Of a DNA stretch of 64,000 nucleotides, positions 11,820 through 22,882 are shown one piece after another. Each line of letters opens with the position of its first letter. The stretch's first letter is position 1. Source of the DNA: Torreya grandis (lineage: Eukaryota; Streptophyta; Pinopsida; Cupressales; Taxaceae); contig JARHVA010003525.1 in assembly GCA_037957365.1 (NCBI GenBank), forward strand, positions 122,501-186,500. The letters run 5' to 3'. Both the position numbers and the translations under genes were made by a program. The notes below the pieces were generated by a model. That model had not been told where the DNA came from, searched no databases, and saw only the letters and a program-made list of their open reading frames with translations.

Positions 11820-11940
11820 ATCACCCTGTAATATGTGTACCCATTTGCAATGGATGTAAGTCATCTAAATCTAACAACTACCTTAAATTTGGATATGTTG
11901 TAGGATATTGTTTCCCCTCACCATCACCACTTGGCTCACC
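11820..11940 (+). repeat. partial third copy of the 11-12 kb repeat
   Basis: The phrase 'GTAA.TG.GTGTA....TTTG.AATGG.TGTA...CAT.TAAATC.AACAACT' parallels 11415-11480 in copy 1, and the sequence ends in 'CCCCTCACCATCACC' like 11530-11550. Confidence 0.5.
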
Positions 11941-11954
11941 TCTTCACACATCAC

Positions 11955-12200
11955 GGCTTGTGGTGGAGGCTTCAGTGGAGGTTTGGACTGTGGTTTGGGT
12001 AGCATTTGTGGGTTTAGCAATGGTGTTGGTGGTAGTTTAGATGGTGGCTTGCGGCTTGGTTGGAGAGTTGGAGGTGATTTGGGTGTTGGCTTAGTTTTAG
12101 AAAAAGGTGTTGCAGTAAACTTGATATAGGTTTAAGTCGTGTTACCAAGCTTCATGGCACTTTAGATGGCCCTGGTTGTGGTAGTGGGTATGGTTGTGGG
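11955..12200. repeat. G/T-rich low-complexity tract
   Basis: Degenerate GGTGGT/GGTTTG units such as GGTGGTAGTTTAGATGGTGG. A 73-codon Gly-rich reading frame (11908-12129) follows from this composition and is not treated as a gene. Confidence 0.6.
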
Positions 12201-12269
12201 CTAAAGTTTTTTGATTTTCAAGATTTTTTGCAAGTGTTTTCTTTTCATTATTGTAGTATATTCCCCCTT

Positions 12270-12660
12270 CAACTATATAATGTGGACACCCTCTAATGTG
12301 TGAGAATTAAACCTACAAACCCTACTTGCCACCTGGAACTGATTGTTAATTGATCACCTTTTATCTCAACTCATACTCCACTACAATAGTTGCATTGTAT
12401 TTACAATGCTACCCCTTTAAGCACCCACGTGGCATGGACTTTGCAAACACTTCGATACTACACTTCAACCTCAATCAAACCACTAAGTTAGACTCCATAA
12501 CTCCAATGTATTGCCCGCACATCACCAGCGTTGCATTGTTGCTTCGATTCATACATCATATAAATCCCACAATTACTCTAAAGTTGACCCATGCTTATGA
12601 TATGGACACTATAATATATGATATCACTTGAAATACACTATCATTCCTCCTCATCACCAT
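12270..12660 (+). repeat. imperfect direct repeat, copy 2
   Basis: Partner of 11050-11575, with the same block order but several internal gaps. The 93-codon frame at 12350-12631 lies wholly inside the repeat and does not look like a conserved protein. Confidence 0.6.
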
Positions 12661-13690
12661 TTATATGTAATTTCTTGAAATATCAATATTATTAAATTTT
12701 CATAAAATTTATGCAATATAAAAATAAAATAATAAATCACAAACTAAAACTATAAACTAAAAATAATAGTTTAAAAAACCACCACCATGACCTATTAAAA
12801 ACATAAAGTAAAAATTAAATAGCAAATAAAACATATTAAATAAACTGGAAAAAACAGACCTACAAAACAATTACTAAACGTACATCCAAAAAAACCATGA
12901 GATATTCCAAAAACAAATGGCTAGTGTATGCAAATAGCAATTTTGAGGCACTAAACTGGTTGCACCATGTACAGGTCAATCCTCTGTCCCGTTGATTCAA
13001 CCCCCGCCCCACATGTCAATCTTCTTTCCAGCCCTTCAATTTTATAATAAATTTACAGCATAGGGACTGCCACGTATGATTGTGGCCAATGTGTGATCGC
13101 GTGAAGGCTGGCGTTGTCAGACCCCAGGATCTAGTTGGGGATAGAATCAATGGACGAGGAAAATTATAAAATATCATTTTTCACATGATTTAATTGATTT
13201 TTTTATATTATTTATGAACTTGAATATAAAATTGAAATTAATAATTAATTGTTTTTTATTTATAATTAAAAATATATAAAATGTTATAACAATTTTCAGA
13301 TTTAAAATATAAAATTAATATTATTTTTTAATATAATTTATAAATAAATTACTGAAAAAATATTATAATTTATTAATATATAAAATAATTTAAAAGTTAA
13401 TCTGTCTAGTGGGTTTGATAGTGAAGGCATGGGTTAGAATTTAGGGACAGTTATTACCTAGTATTACTAAATCATATCTCTCTCTCTCAAATAATATAAT
13501 ATAGATATGGATAATACAATCTATAATGATGATGGACCAATAGTATACATATGAACAGTACAAGTATATTCTTAGTTTGAGTGATTCAAAACAATATTGC
13601 ATAGTTACTACTAAGAAACATTTCTCATAGTTATGCCATTCACCTGATGATGGACCGCTTGAGTGGCTTGAAATGATGATATAAAAAAAT
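12661..13690. other. intergenic with a small GC-richer island
   Basis: 12660-12950 and 13150-13430 are strongly AT-rich. 12950-13140 is clearly richer in G/C and lacks a reading frame. It lies downstream of the NLR pseudogene, so it is not that gene's promoter. Confidence 0.4.
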
Positions 13691-13880
13691 TTACCACACA
13701 ATATTTATCGTAACTATACTATTTATTAAACCCAGTCTTAAAATAATTTGAACAACATCAGAGGCAAATAGAGAATGAGTTTTCCTAAGAGGAGGTGTAC
13801 ACGGCTTGGTAATGCCCTGCAAAAAAGAGAAACCTTTCAGTTTACAGCATAGCTACATTTCTTTTTAGCATGGTCTAAAC

Positions 13881-14321
13881 ATTGGGATCCAACCATAGAT
13901 CGGAGCAACCAACCATAGCCAAGTCAGTTAACCGGCCCAAATTCTTCGATGAAGATGGTAAACTTATCAACAGTGGACTCCCTATCACATCTCTACAGGC
14001 AGACAAATCTAGATGTTGGAGGTTTCTTATTTCCTCAAATTTAATTGGGAGTGATCGCATACCATGGATTTGTTTAACTACCTTAACCAAATTTTGCAAA
14101 TTGAGCTTTCCTAACCAGACCTGCGAGCTGTCCATGGGCAACCACTTGTCAAAAACATTTGGGGGAAATGTTGGATTTGAGGACGATTCATTTGTGGAGC
14201 TTTTGTCAATCCCATTGCTTGAAGGGAGATCAAGTCTTCGTGGAGAACTTGGACTGTTGAATGCAAATAGATGGCTTCTATTTGTACAGGCAACTGTCAC
14301 TTCACGCAGCTGCGAAGGAAG
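13881..14321 (-). pseudogene. NLR remnant, leucine-rich repeat exon
   Basis: Open over its whole length (about 147 codons) behind a TTGCAG acceptor. The first third is serine-rich (LPSQLR..., NSPSSPRRLDLPSS). The last third has repeats of the type L..LxxLxLSxC. Reads to DPN before a GT donor, or to a stop two codons later if unspliced. The opposite strand carries a frame of nearly the same length, which is a shadow. Confidence 0.75.
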
Positions 14322-14420
14322 CTGCAATACACATTAATCTGTTAATTATCAGGAATAAAACGAGTTCAATAGTGGACAAACCCGACTCTAAAATCTTTGG
14401 CTTGAAAAAAATGTACATAC

Positions 14421-14568
14421 CTCACCATCATACGGCAAGATCTTGGCAATGTCTAAAAATGCCTCTTTCTCTTTAGGGTTAAGAGAGTCATAACTAACTT
14501 TAAGTACCCTCCGTAATAAATATATCATCTGGCATTTGTGCCTGCAAGTTTTTTATTTGCCGCCTCCA
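14421..14568 (-). pseudogene. NLR remnant, NB-ARC (ARC2) exon
   Basis: Holds the motif pair LKVSYDSL / EAFLDIA. The W-R-R-Q start and the SYD motif are in different frames, so at least one indel lies between them. The exon ends in phase 0 at a canonical GT donor; the next exon resumes in phase 0. Confidence 0.75.
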
Positions 14569-14599
14569 CCGATAATGCCATATGTCAATCAAGAACATG

Positions 14600-14975
14600 T
14601 AAAGGAAAACAATGGGCAGACTTAGGTCAGGTTATCGTATCAAAATCAGTAACAGGATGTGAACCAGCACTGAAGTCACTGGGTTCTTCCAACAGCAGAT
14701 CTCCCCCAAACCACCTCGACATGGCAATGAGCACCGACAGCACTCCCATGATCCTGAACAAATTAGCGGCGCATGCTCAGTCATGCACTCCACAACCTCC
14801 TTCCTCAGCGGAGGGTCTGCCCTGCTTAGCGCCATGGTCACAATATTCATCGTCTGGTACCGCAGGGTTTACAGCGGACCCACACTGAAAGGATGCATAT
14901 AATGTATTTTGGGCAACAGAAGTAGAAAACTCTATAAGTCTCTGGAGAAACCTCATAGGTGCGAGAATCAATGTT
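14600..14975 (-). pseudogene. coding-like segment upstream of the NLR exons, unidentified
   Basis: The minus strand reads LRYQTMNIVTMALSRADPPL and then EVVECMTEHAPL. After a frameshift near 14762 it continues NLFRIMGVLSVLIAMSRWFGG and DLLLEEPSDF. The hydrophobic run LFRIMGVLSVLIAM suggests a membrane segment. Composition is GC-rich and exon-like. I do not recognise the family; it could be part of the NLR model or a separate broken gene. Confidence 0.45.
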
Positions 14976-16970
14976 GCATCTGAAATTTTTTATATTATTA
15001 TTTTGAAAATCAATATTATATATTTAAATTTAAAAAATGAAGATAAAATATAAGATAAATTTTTAATGGATGCGATATTTATTTATTGATGTTGAATTTT
15101 TTGAAATTTGTCTTAAAAAAATTTGTCATATCATCAATAATCAATAAAAATATACAAAAATAAAACTTTTTAAATTTACTAATAATTTTTAGTAGTCTAT
15201 TCTCATCGTGAGGTGCATTGGAGTGCACTCTTGAAGCAATTTGCTTCTAGTAAGACGTGTCTTGGCATTTGTGTTTCAAGCGATAAAACTTTGATTTATA
15301 AAGTGACATATGAGTGTGTTTTGTTGACTTTTCCGTGTTATAATTCAAATAAAGCTCGTTTGCCTCTGAAATGGCAATGAACATTGTTTTTTAAAGGTTT
15401 ATATTGTAAATTTTGGTCCCAGAGTATGACTGTTTTGGAAGTCATGTTGGAAGATCCTTTTACCAACCACAAAACAACGATAGCCTTTGGATTGGCTTTG
15501 GCATGGTCATGACCATCAAGAATGAAGTCAACAAGTGACACGGTGTGCTGATAATACTTGTTTTTCGATATTTCAACAATACAAATGAACATGGTGATAA
15601 CTATGCATGAAACAATCATGGATTTTGAGTTTGGCTACATGGAAAATAGATGGTAAATTGGCGGGGCCTTGTGGTGACATAGAAGCCCACGAATCTTGCA
15701 CTTGGAGCCTTGCTATTGGTTGAAATGGTGGGAATAAGTAAAAGATCATATATTGCCATTTCAAAAGTACCAACTCAAGGTCCAAAATGTAATTTCTGAA
15801 ATGGTGATGGTCATTGTTCTTATAATGGGATGATCACTATTTGTTTATCTATTATTACATCATTTTGTTATTGAAAATGGACATTGAATATGTTAAGTCC
15901 GAAACAACGATAGCACAATGAAATGTGAATGCAATTAGAGAGAATTTGTAGAGATTGAAGGGGCCAAGACTTGCAGTGATTAAAAAAGGAGATAACTTGT
16001 AGATTATCAATTACAAAGAGGCATAACCAAGGGAATCTTGATAAAGGTAAGACTAGTGAACCCTATACATGTGAATTTCGTAAAAATGCAAAGAATGGAT
16101 CCTAAGAAAGCTAATAGGCCACCTAAAAAAAGGATGTTGCCCCTAAGAAGAGGGTTGCTTTGACTAGTCATGCCTTTGCCCCCAAGAATACTCCTCATGT
16201 TGTCCCTAAGCTATGGAAGTATAATGAAGAGTCTCTACCATTTGTGCACATTGAAACCCTATGAAGGTTGCAATTGAAGAAAATAAGGTTATAGGATATT
16301 TTATTGATTGATTCTCAAATGTTCATGGCCCTACATTATCATATAATGGTCAAGAGTTGTTTGGCTACACTTGGGCAAGGATCATGTGATTTGCACATAG
16401 TCATGTCAATTCACATGCTCGTCTTGAGGACTTTGCACCCCCATCATCGTGGCATTATATGCTACCTGTGCAACATTGCGATAACCTTGCACACCTACAC
16501 TTGCACAACACATTGTGGCATATTGTGTAGCTCTCTGGTGTCGTATAAGACCATTAGAACTCTGTGGTCACACAACATCTTCATGTTGCTTCATGACATG
16601 TTAGGTGGCACTCCCCAGGTTCGCCCCATGTCAGAGCATCAGTCAATATAATGCAACATTAGAAGTCTAACCGCCACACTTGCATGAACACATGTTTAGA
16701 GAGGATGATCTTAGATGAAGCCCCTAGAGACATACTTGTTGATGAGTTGCTTATTTACAAGATTGCAAAGGGGAGGATCTTTTCTTCACCTCTATGTAAT
16801 TGAAGGAGAACGAGCCATCAACTAGGTAAAAACAAACTTTAATTTGAGTTCTTTGATTGTAGTCTCATTACTTCTTTAATAAATATATGCCTAATTGACT
16901 TAAAAAGTTATAATTGTCCTATTCATAGATTTGTGATGCAAAGATTATAGTGTTAAAACACCAAATCGTT
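14976..16970. other. no supported gene
   Basis: 14985-15200 is nearly pure A/T. From 15200 to 16970 composition is mixed and short frames exist on both strands (longest 115 codons at 16304-16651), but none shows a motif I can defend. The right part may be the remainder of the plus-strand hAT element whose C-terminus starts at 16976. Confidence 0.35.
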
Positions 16971-16975
16971 AGAAG

Positions 16976-17432
16976 TTAGCCATCCACATTTTATCCCAGC
17001 CATGTAGCGCTTCTGGGTGTGAACGAAATAGAAAAATGTTTGAAGCCATTCTCACTAAGAAGTGTATCAAGCTAGCAACACGATGCCTCAATGACCTTGT
17101 CTTTGTGCAATACAATTTTTCATCTTCATGTGAGACAAGTAGAAGGACAAGATAGTCATAAGGCAATTGACTTAGATGATATTGATCCATAGGTAGATTG
17201 AATTTTTGAATTTGAGGGTGCACAATAGGAACCGATGATTATCGAGGAGGGGGTCACAAATTTGGAGAGGGAAGTAGAAGAAATGATAGCAATTGGGGAA
17301 ACAAAGGCATTGGAGCGGTTGGTGAGGATCTGGGTGATATGTTTGCAGATGATGTTCCAAAGGAGGAATCTTTACCTTCCACTTCTAGAGCATAAGAGAG
17401 GAGTTGCAGATGATTTTACGGTGCATTGATGA
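16976..17432 (+). pseudogene. hAT transposase C-terminal (dimerisation) fragment
   Basis: Reads LAIHILSQPCSASGCERN, then FEAI.TKK and RCLNDLVFVQYNF; after a frameshift it reads AIDLDDIDP and EEGVTNLEREVEEM. This matches the C-terminal region of plant hAT transposases (L..S..CSSSGCERNWS.F..IH.KKRNRL...RLNDLVYV.YNL, followed by DPI.LDDID). The catalytic N-terminal part is not readable upstream, and no terminal inverted repeats were located. The same region is found in the minus-strand hAT element at 18552-21215. Confidence 0.75.
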
Positions 17433-17999
17433 CTAGTCTATGAGCATTGCACTCTTCTTTTTGTCTAAAACTGAGCATTGTACTTTTGTTTGGTAGAAAA
17501 CTAATAGAAAACATACTTATGTGTTCTCTACATGAATGTGTTTTACATGTTATTTCAATTTATTTTATGAATTTATATATTTTTTAAAGTAGCAATAAAG
17601 TAGTCCAGTCAGTATGGGTCAAAATTTTACGTGCTAATTAATTGTCCAGTATGAGTTTTTAAATTATTCATTGAACAATTAAATTTAATAAAAAACAAAA
17701 TGCAAAAGGAAGGAAATGAAGATATGTTGTTCAAACTTTAATGTAAATCCAATGTGATGCAAGCAGTAACAATAAATCCCTCCTTAGCTACAAATTTCTG
17801 CTTTCTTCCTCTCTCCTCTATTTTCCAAATTGTACATGAGTGTTTTAGGGTTGGGCAAGAGGGTTGCATTAGGGTGGGCACCCTAGGTGGGTCCTTCTTT
17901 GAGGAAAAAGTGACGAATCATCCATGGAGATGTTGGGAAAACTTGGGAACACCTAATTTGAATGAAAAGGGGGGAAAGATGCATTCTTAAAATGCTTGG

Positions 18000-18551
18000 A
18001 CAACTGGACAATGTCAAGGATGTGTTCCTGTGTATTACTATTTGATTATCATGTATTAAAAAAGAAAACTATTAAGAACCAATTTCCTATTCATAGAGTG
18101 GATGAGTTGATTGATGAGTTGCATGAAGTAACTATTTTTTTAAAACAAACTTCAAATTTGGCTACCATCAGATCAAAATAAATTTATGGATACACATAAG
18201 ATTACATTCATACTCATAATGGGCACTATAAATTTTTAGTCATGTCTTTTGGACTTGTGATTTTACCAACTTTCTAAGCTGCTATGAATAAGTTATATTA
18301 GCCTTACCTTAGGAAGTTTGTTTTGGTGTTTTTCAATGACATCTTAAAGTAGTTTATGGTAATAATTTGCAAGAGAAATTAGATCACCTTGAGATTGTAT
18401 TGAATGTCAAGAAGATCAACAATTTATTCGCTGAGGAGAGTGTGTGTTTTTGCTGCAAATGTATTACTATATTTGGGACATATTATAAATATTGAGGTGC
18501 TAAAGTGGATAAATCCAAGATTCAAACAATTAAGGATTGGGTAGTGAAGAC
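18000..18551 (+). pseudogene. Gypsy reverse transcriptase fragment, left part
   Basis: Reads KNQFPIHRVDELIDELHEV, then (frame shifts) HNGHYKFLVMSFGL, PYLRKFVLVFFNDILK, LYLGHIINIEV and SKIQTIKDWVVKT. These are the Ty3/Gypsy RT blocks (YPIPRIDELLDEL, F.VMPFGL.NAP, VFLDDIL, LGH.IS..G). The catalytic YVDD-type motif is FFND, with Asp replaced by Asn. The reading is cut at 18551 by the hAT element and resumes at 21224 with PKLRRFL. Confidence 0.85.
18544..18551. repeat. hAT target-site duplication, left
   Basis: GTGAAGAC, identical to 21216-21223. Eight base pairs is the normal hAT target duplication. Removing the element and one copy restores a continuous Gypsy pol reading. Confidence 0.85.
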
Positions 18552-18889
18552 CATAGTAGCATAAATAATTTGGGGAAAAATCATTTTCTTAAAAGTGTAA
18601 GTGTTTTTTAAAAAATCATGATGAATCAGGAAAAATTTGAAAAAACATAAAACTGCCAAAAATGTGGAAAAAGGAGAAAAACAGTTTTTAAAAAAGTTAA
18701 AGGCATTTTCATTGCATAGAGATACATGTTAAGCATTTCAATTGCATAGATAATAGATACAAATTATGAAAGAAAGATAAATAAGATTATATGCCATAAA
18801 AATCAGCCAACTGTTTTCTTTTATTAATTTCCATACTATTCAAATTTCATTACATTGTATTTCAAAATGCATACTATTATCGTTTACAA

Positions 18890-20830
18890 AAGAACAAAAA
18901 AGGGGAGGGAGCCAATGGTAGCAAGGTAGATTGAGGGATCAACAAGTCTAGATGTTGAAGCTCCAAAGTTAGAGCCTCTCTTGATTTAAAAGATGACCTC
19001 AGTGTCGTACACAACCTTCTCCAATAAGTCAAAGTCAATATCATCATAAATAGGCTCATCATTATTTTCGATCCATTTGGATTATGGATTGATCTCGTCA
19101 AGGTCAATCCATTGATATTATTCAACTATACCTAACATTATAAAATAGAATGCATATGTTAGTGATTTTGGTGAATAATACTTTATAAGAATATAAATCA
19201 ACTTTCCATATGAATTGAGAATTAGAAATGCAACATTTCTTAATCTTGGGCTTTATTCATCTTTAAGTGAAGATTGTGGTGGGAAAGCACCAAATCATTC
19301 ATCTATTCTTGAGTGATTCACTTGTCTTTTTTGAAATGTATATGCTCGAACACACTCCAACTATACTCAAAAGTGGGTGAATTGTATGGGTGGCTCAAAA
19401 AATGCATTGCCATCCATCGAATGTGTTTGCTTTCCTTGCCAAATAAATTACACCATTGCACTACAAAAAAAATTTTTGTCAACAATGTAACATGCACAAT
19501 TCAATCAAAATTTAACACTTTCACCATATGTATGTATAAAAATTGTCTACTTGTTTTGAAAGTTTTCCTCCCTGTGATGGCTACCTTACTAGAGAACAAC
19601 TCCCTTGTTTGCTTGTACACTGGAAACTCTCCATAGTTGCTTCAAATGATCCCTAGGAACCATTCTCTCCATGCACTTAAATATGCCTTTTGTGACCTTT
19701 GCATCATCTCAAAAGGGGCCACTAAAGAACAACATTACATTCAAAAAATATCCAGTTGTATGGAGGAGAGAATGATTTGTCGTTCTCATCTTTTATCAAC
19801 TATTTCCCATAACGGCATGTGTTTAGCCCTATTATTATCTAATATGCTCCTAATAGTGTCTTTGGCCTTATCAATTTCCTCATATAGATAACTCATGGGG
19901 GATTTATCTCCATTGACGAGTCTTAAAACTCGAACTAGAGGCTTAGAGAATAACATAATTATCTCTACCTCTTCCCAAAAATATTATGAGAAAACATAAT
20001 CAACCACCATGTTTCCCTCCATATGTTTCACAAAGAAAAATTCCACCCACTAAGTTGAAATGAACATGTGTATTTCATTTATTTTTTGTTACCAAAGAGT
20101 TTTCAATGCAAGGAAGTGGGTTGTAAACCTTATCACCACTAGCTGAAGAAGTTCCTTCCCATCTATGAATATACTACACATGGTTGTGTGAATGTATATG
20201 AACTTGATGATTGTACAGACCTTTTTCAAAACCTCTTTTATCCATATAATTTTGCTTATGTCATACAAGGTCAAATCCAAAGAATGTGCAACACATGGAG
20301 TTCAAACATAGTTCCATATTTGTCCATAAGAAGCCTCCCAATGGCCAAGCAAGCAACAACATTATTTGTAATGAGTTGGACCACATTTTGGGGATCCACC
20401 TCAATCACAACCTCATCAAATAGATGAAAGAGTGTCTTGCCCAATTTTATCATCCTAGATGCATTGACACTCTTAAAAAAAATTGTGTCAATGTCACATG
20501 ACACAAGGAAGTGGATGAGTGTGCTGCTCTATTTGTCCATCCATCTAACATGATAGTGCATCTTGATTTTTGCCATTGCTTGAAATGTTTTACAAGAACA
20601 TCACTCACATCCTGTATAACATCTTTCAACAAATCAATATGCAAAGCCTCATATGATGGGGTAGTAAACCCAAATTTTGCAACTATAATTGCATCCACCA
20701 CACTTTGCCAGTATGAAGATCTGGCCACATTAAACAACAAGCTAGAGTAGTACCAAAAGTTGGAGATTGCCTTCTTTGCCTACTCATGAATAGTACTTTA
20801 CCAACCTATACTCTCTAGTGTGGTTTATGT
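18890..20830 (-). pseudogene. hAT transposase (DUF659-type), degenerate
   Basis: From high to low coordinates: SLLFNVARSSYWQSVVDAI and PSYEALHIDLLKD; then CTIMLDGWTN, the DUF659 core with the conserved DGWT; then FFKSVNAS and DEVVIEVDPQNVVQLITNN; FIDGKELLQLVVIRF; PLVRVLRLVNGDKSPM with YLYEEIDKAKDTI; then FEYSWSVFEHIHFKKDK, MNDLVLSHHNLHLK and, last, IDFDLLEKVV. The order is that of plant hAT transposases. At least four frame changes separate the pieces, so no protein is made. The N-terminal BED zinc finger is not visible. Confidence 0.85.
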
Positions 20831-21011
20831 TCCATGTGTAGTGTGAGGGCTAAAAAATTTATGAATGTTTCCTCTGCTTGTGTTCGACCCATGAGGTGCT
20901 AACCAAGGGTAGATTATTAGGGATATATAATGTGAAATATTTCCACCATATTTCATAGCTAAAAATATTAATTAGGTTCAAATGAACATAAAACATAACA
21001 CCTACCACATG

Positions 21012-21034
21012 AGGGTTAGGGTTAGGTTTAGGTT
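21012..21034. repeat. short telomere-like repeat
   Basis: AGGGTTAGGGTTAGGTTTAGG, three to four units close to the plant telomere unit TTTAGGG, inside the hAT element. Confidence 0.7.
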
Positions 21035-21215
21035 TTGTAAAGTTTTGGGTGTATTTAAGTTTTTTTAAAACTATAGACAACATTTCAAATCACTGCATCA
21101 TATGAGGATTTGTAGATCAATTTTCTAAAAAAACACCAAAAACCTAGTTTGAAAAAATCATTTTGGGCCAAGTATAGTGATTAATCGTGTTTAAATTACA
21201 TGTTTTGCTACTATA

Positions 21216-21223
21216 GTGAAGAC
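21216..21223. repeat. hAT target-site duplication, right
   Basis: GTGAAGAC, identical to 18544-18551. Confidence 0.85.
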
Positions 21224-21790
21224 ATTCCCTAAGCTAAGAAGATTCCTCAGGCTATGTATCTATTAGTAATTATTGACACTTCATCAATGTACTTTCTCTC
21301 TTGGTTGCTCAGCTTGTCGAGTTGACCAAGAATAAAATATTTGAATGGTTAAGCTCACGTAGCTATGCTTGTACGACCCTCTAAGGTGTACTATGTACTT
21401 GTCCCATCTTGGTGATTCTTGACTTTTCTTTTCCATTTGTTGTTGAATGTGATGCTTTTGGATTGGGAATTGGAGTAGTTTTAATGCAACATGGTAAGGC
21501 CCATTGCCTTTAAGTGTTGTAAGCTAGATGAGAAAGAGCAGTTCTCTCCTTATGAGAAGAAGATGCTATAAGTATTATGCACATTGACCAAGTTAAACAA
21601 TATCTAATTTCTGGAAAATTTTCTATTAGGACTAGGCATAACAATTTTAAGTACTTTCTACAATGTGATCTTAAATGGCAACTCCCCCTTTCCATCCAAC
21701 CTTTTTTATTTACTTTTTAGATAGCTAATTATTTTTTGGGCATAGAGAAATGTGGTGAACTATCTTAGCAAGACCCTGGAAAGGAAAAAG
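21224..21790 (+). pseudogene. Gypsy RT-RNase H fragment, right part
   Basis: Continues the reading broken at 18551: PKLRRFL, then the RNase H start with a cDNA-like 'FVVECDAFGLGIGVVLMQHG', then LDEKEQFSPYEKK, and GNSPFHPT and YLSKTLERK in various frames. It fits the RNase H domain that follows RT in Gypsy pol (ECDAS..G.GAVL.Q..KPIAF.S). Many stops; the integrase is not readable downstream. Confidence 0.75.
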
Positions 21791-22037
21791 GGAAAAGGCA
21801 TGATAATAGTCTTCAATTGGTGATTATATTTGATATCAATCCCTAGAAAGGACATTTGACAGTGTTTACAAATTTTATGGTGGAAGAAGAAGAATAGCCA
21901 AAATATGTGAAGCCATTGAGATGGCAGTAGGATACTTAACAAAGGAAGAGCATTTCACTCCTGTGAAAGAAAAACATGAAGCACCTAATATAACAGAGAT
22001 CTTGAAATTGTATGATGCACTAGAATAGACTATGATA

Positions 22038-22119
22038 GGAAAATATTTAATACTTACTTTATTGTCTTTAAAGAGACAGGGAAATATTTAATACTTACTT
22101 TATTGTCCTTAAAGAGACT
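22038..22119. repeat. 41-bp tandem duplication
   Basis: Two adjacent copies of GGAAAATATTTAATACTTAC... (22038-22078 and 22079-22119) differing at about three positions; much younger-looking than its surroundings. Confidence 0.9.
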
Positions 22120-22882
22120 GCTTGCAGCACTAGACATCAATTGAGCTTTCACGCTATAAAATCAAGTCATAAGAGACATGTTATGGGTGTATGCCATGGA
22201 CAAGTCATTTAAGTAGAAAATATTGATGCACAAGGCATCTCAAAACACAACTCATGTGTCCTTTACTTCCCTTGTAGGGTCCTACCCTAAAAATTGTAAC
22301 ATGTATCTCAACAATCATTGTTGAACATTCCTGCACTATATGTACCAACCTACAACATCAATGTAAACTCAATGCCACTATCTTGTACATGGCTCCAATT
22401 CTATTGTAACGGGCAGGAGATGAGCAATTTCATCTTCCCAAAATTATGTATTCTTCTCATGTCTATATATTTTGTAATATATATGTGAATATTCTTGAAT
22501 TGAGAGGATTTGGTGTTTCTTGGAGATAAATACATGATTATTGCTATATCCCTTTTTAGGGATTTTTGCAATAGACAATGCTTCCAGATTAAAACCCTTT
22601 TCTTTACATGTATGAGGCTATGTCATATTTTAATTTTGGTTATTAATGTTTACATTAAACTCAATCTACATTGTATCTAGACACTGGTTATTTTCATTCA
22701 ACAATATAAATTTGCTTTATCTCATAACACATTGATTTATGGAATTTAGGTGTGTTGTCCTTTGGATTACCTCTAGAATCAAGATTAAAAAAATCCTTAC
22801 CTGATAGAGTTTTCCAATAATACTAGGTACCATTCACCATTGTTAATAAGCTCCAATTGGAACTCTACATGGCAGGAAAACC
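22120..22882. other. non-coding, LTR-like composition
   Basis: No reading frame. Contains TATATATTTTGTAATATATATG near 22464 and other A/T blocks of the sort found in LTR 3' regions. No partner copy lies in the window. Confidence 0.3.

Larger units (their letters stand above)
13690..14568 (-). pseudogene. NBS-LRR (NLR) disease-resistance gene remnant
   Basis: On the minus strand, 14568-14421 reads WRRQIKNLQAQMPDD..., a one-base frameshift near 14530, then VLKVSYDSL and KEKEAFLDIA. This is the ARC2 part of a plant NB-ARC ('LKVSYD.L...EK.IFLDIA'). It ends at a good donor (GAG|GTATGT). A 99-bp intron (14420-14322) ends TTGCAG. The next exon (14321-13881) begins LPSQLREV and holds leucine-rich repeats such as LGKLNLQNL, IRNLQHLDLSAC and LTDLAMVGC. 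A second donor/acceptor pair (13880 and 13817) would join a further short exon. There is no P-loop or TIR/CC domain, and the ~150 residues normally between ARC2 and LRR are missing. NLRs are intracellular immune receptors; this copy cannot encode one. Base composition is much richer in G/C than the surroundings, as expected of a real exon. Confidence 0.8.
18552..21215 (-). mobile_element. hAT DNA transposon, full-length but dead
   Basis: A 2664-bp element inserted into a Gypsy pol gene. Ends are CATAGTAGCA (18552-18561) and TGCTACTATA (21206-21215), a 10-bp terminal inverted repeat with one mismatch at the last base. It is flanked by perfect 8-bp duplications GTGAAGAC. The transposase lies on the minus strand and is broken by many stops and frameshifts. 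A telomere-like GGGTTAGGGTTAGG stretch lies near the transposase's 5' side (21012-21034). Confidence 0.85.

Noticed and set aside
11908..12129. 73-codon glycine-rich ORF
   Set aside because: Its composition follows from a G/T-rich low-complexity tract; no start context, homologous motif or neighbouring exon supports a gene.
13882..14337. 151-codon plus-strand ORF opposite the NLR exon
   Set aside because: The minus strand shows leucine-rich repeats and splice signals; the plus frame is a shadow.
14538..14888. 116-codon plus-strand ORF
   Set aside because: Shadow of the GC-rich minus-strand coding-like segment; no motif.
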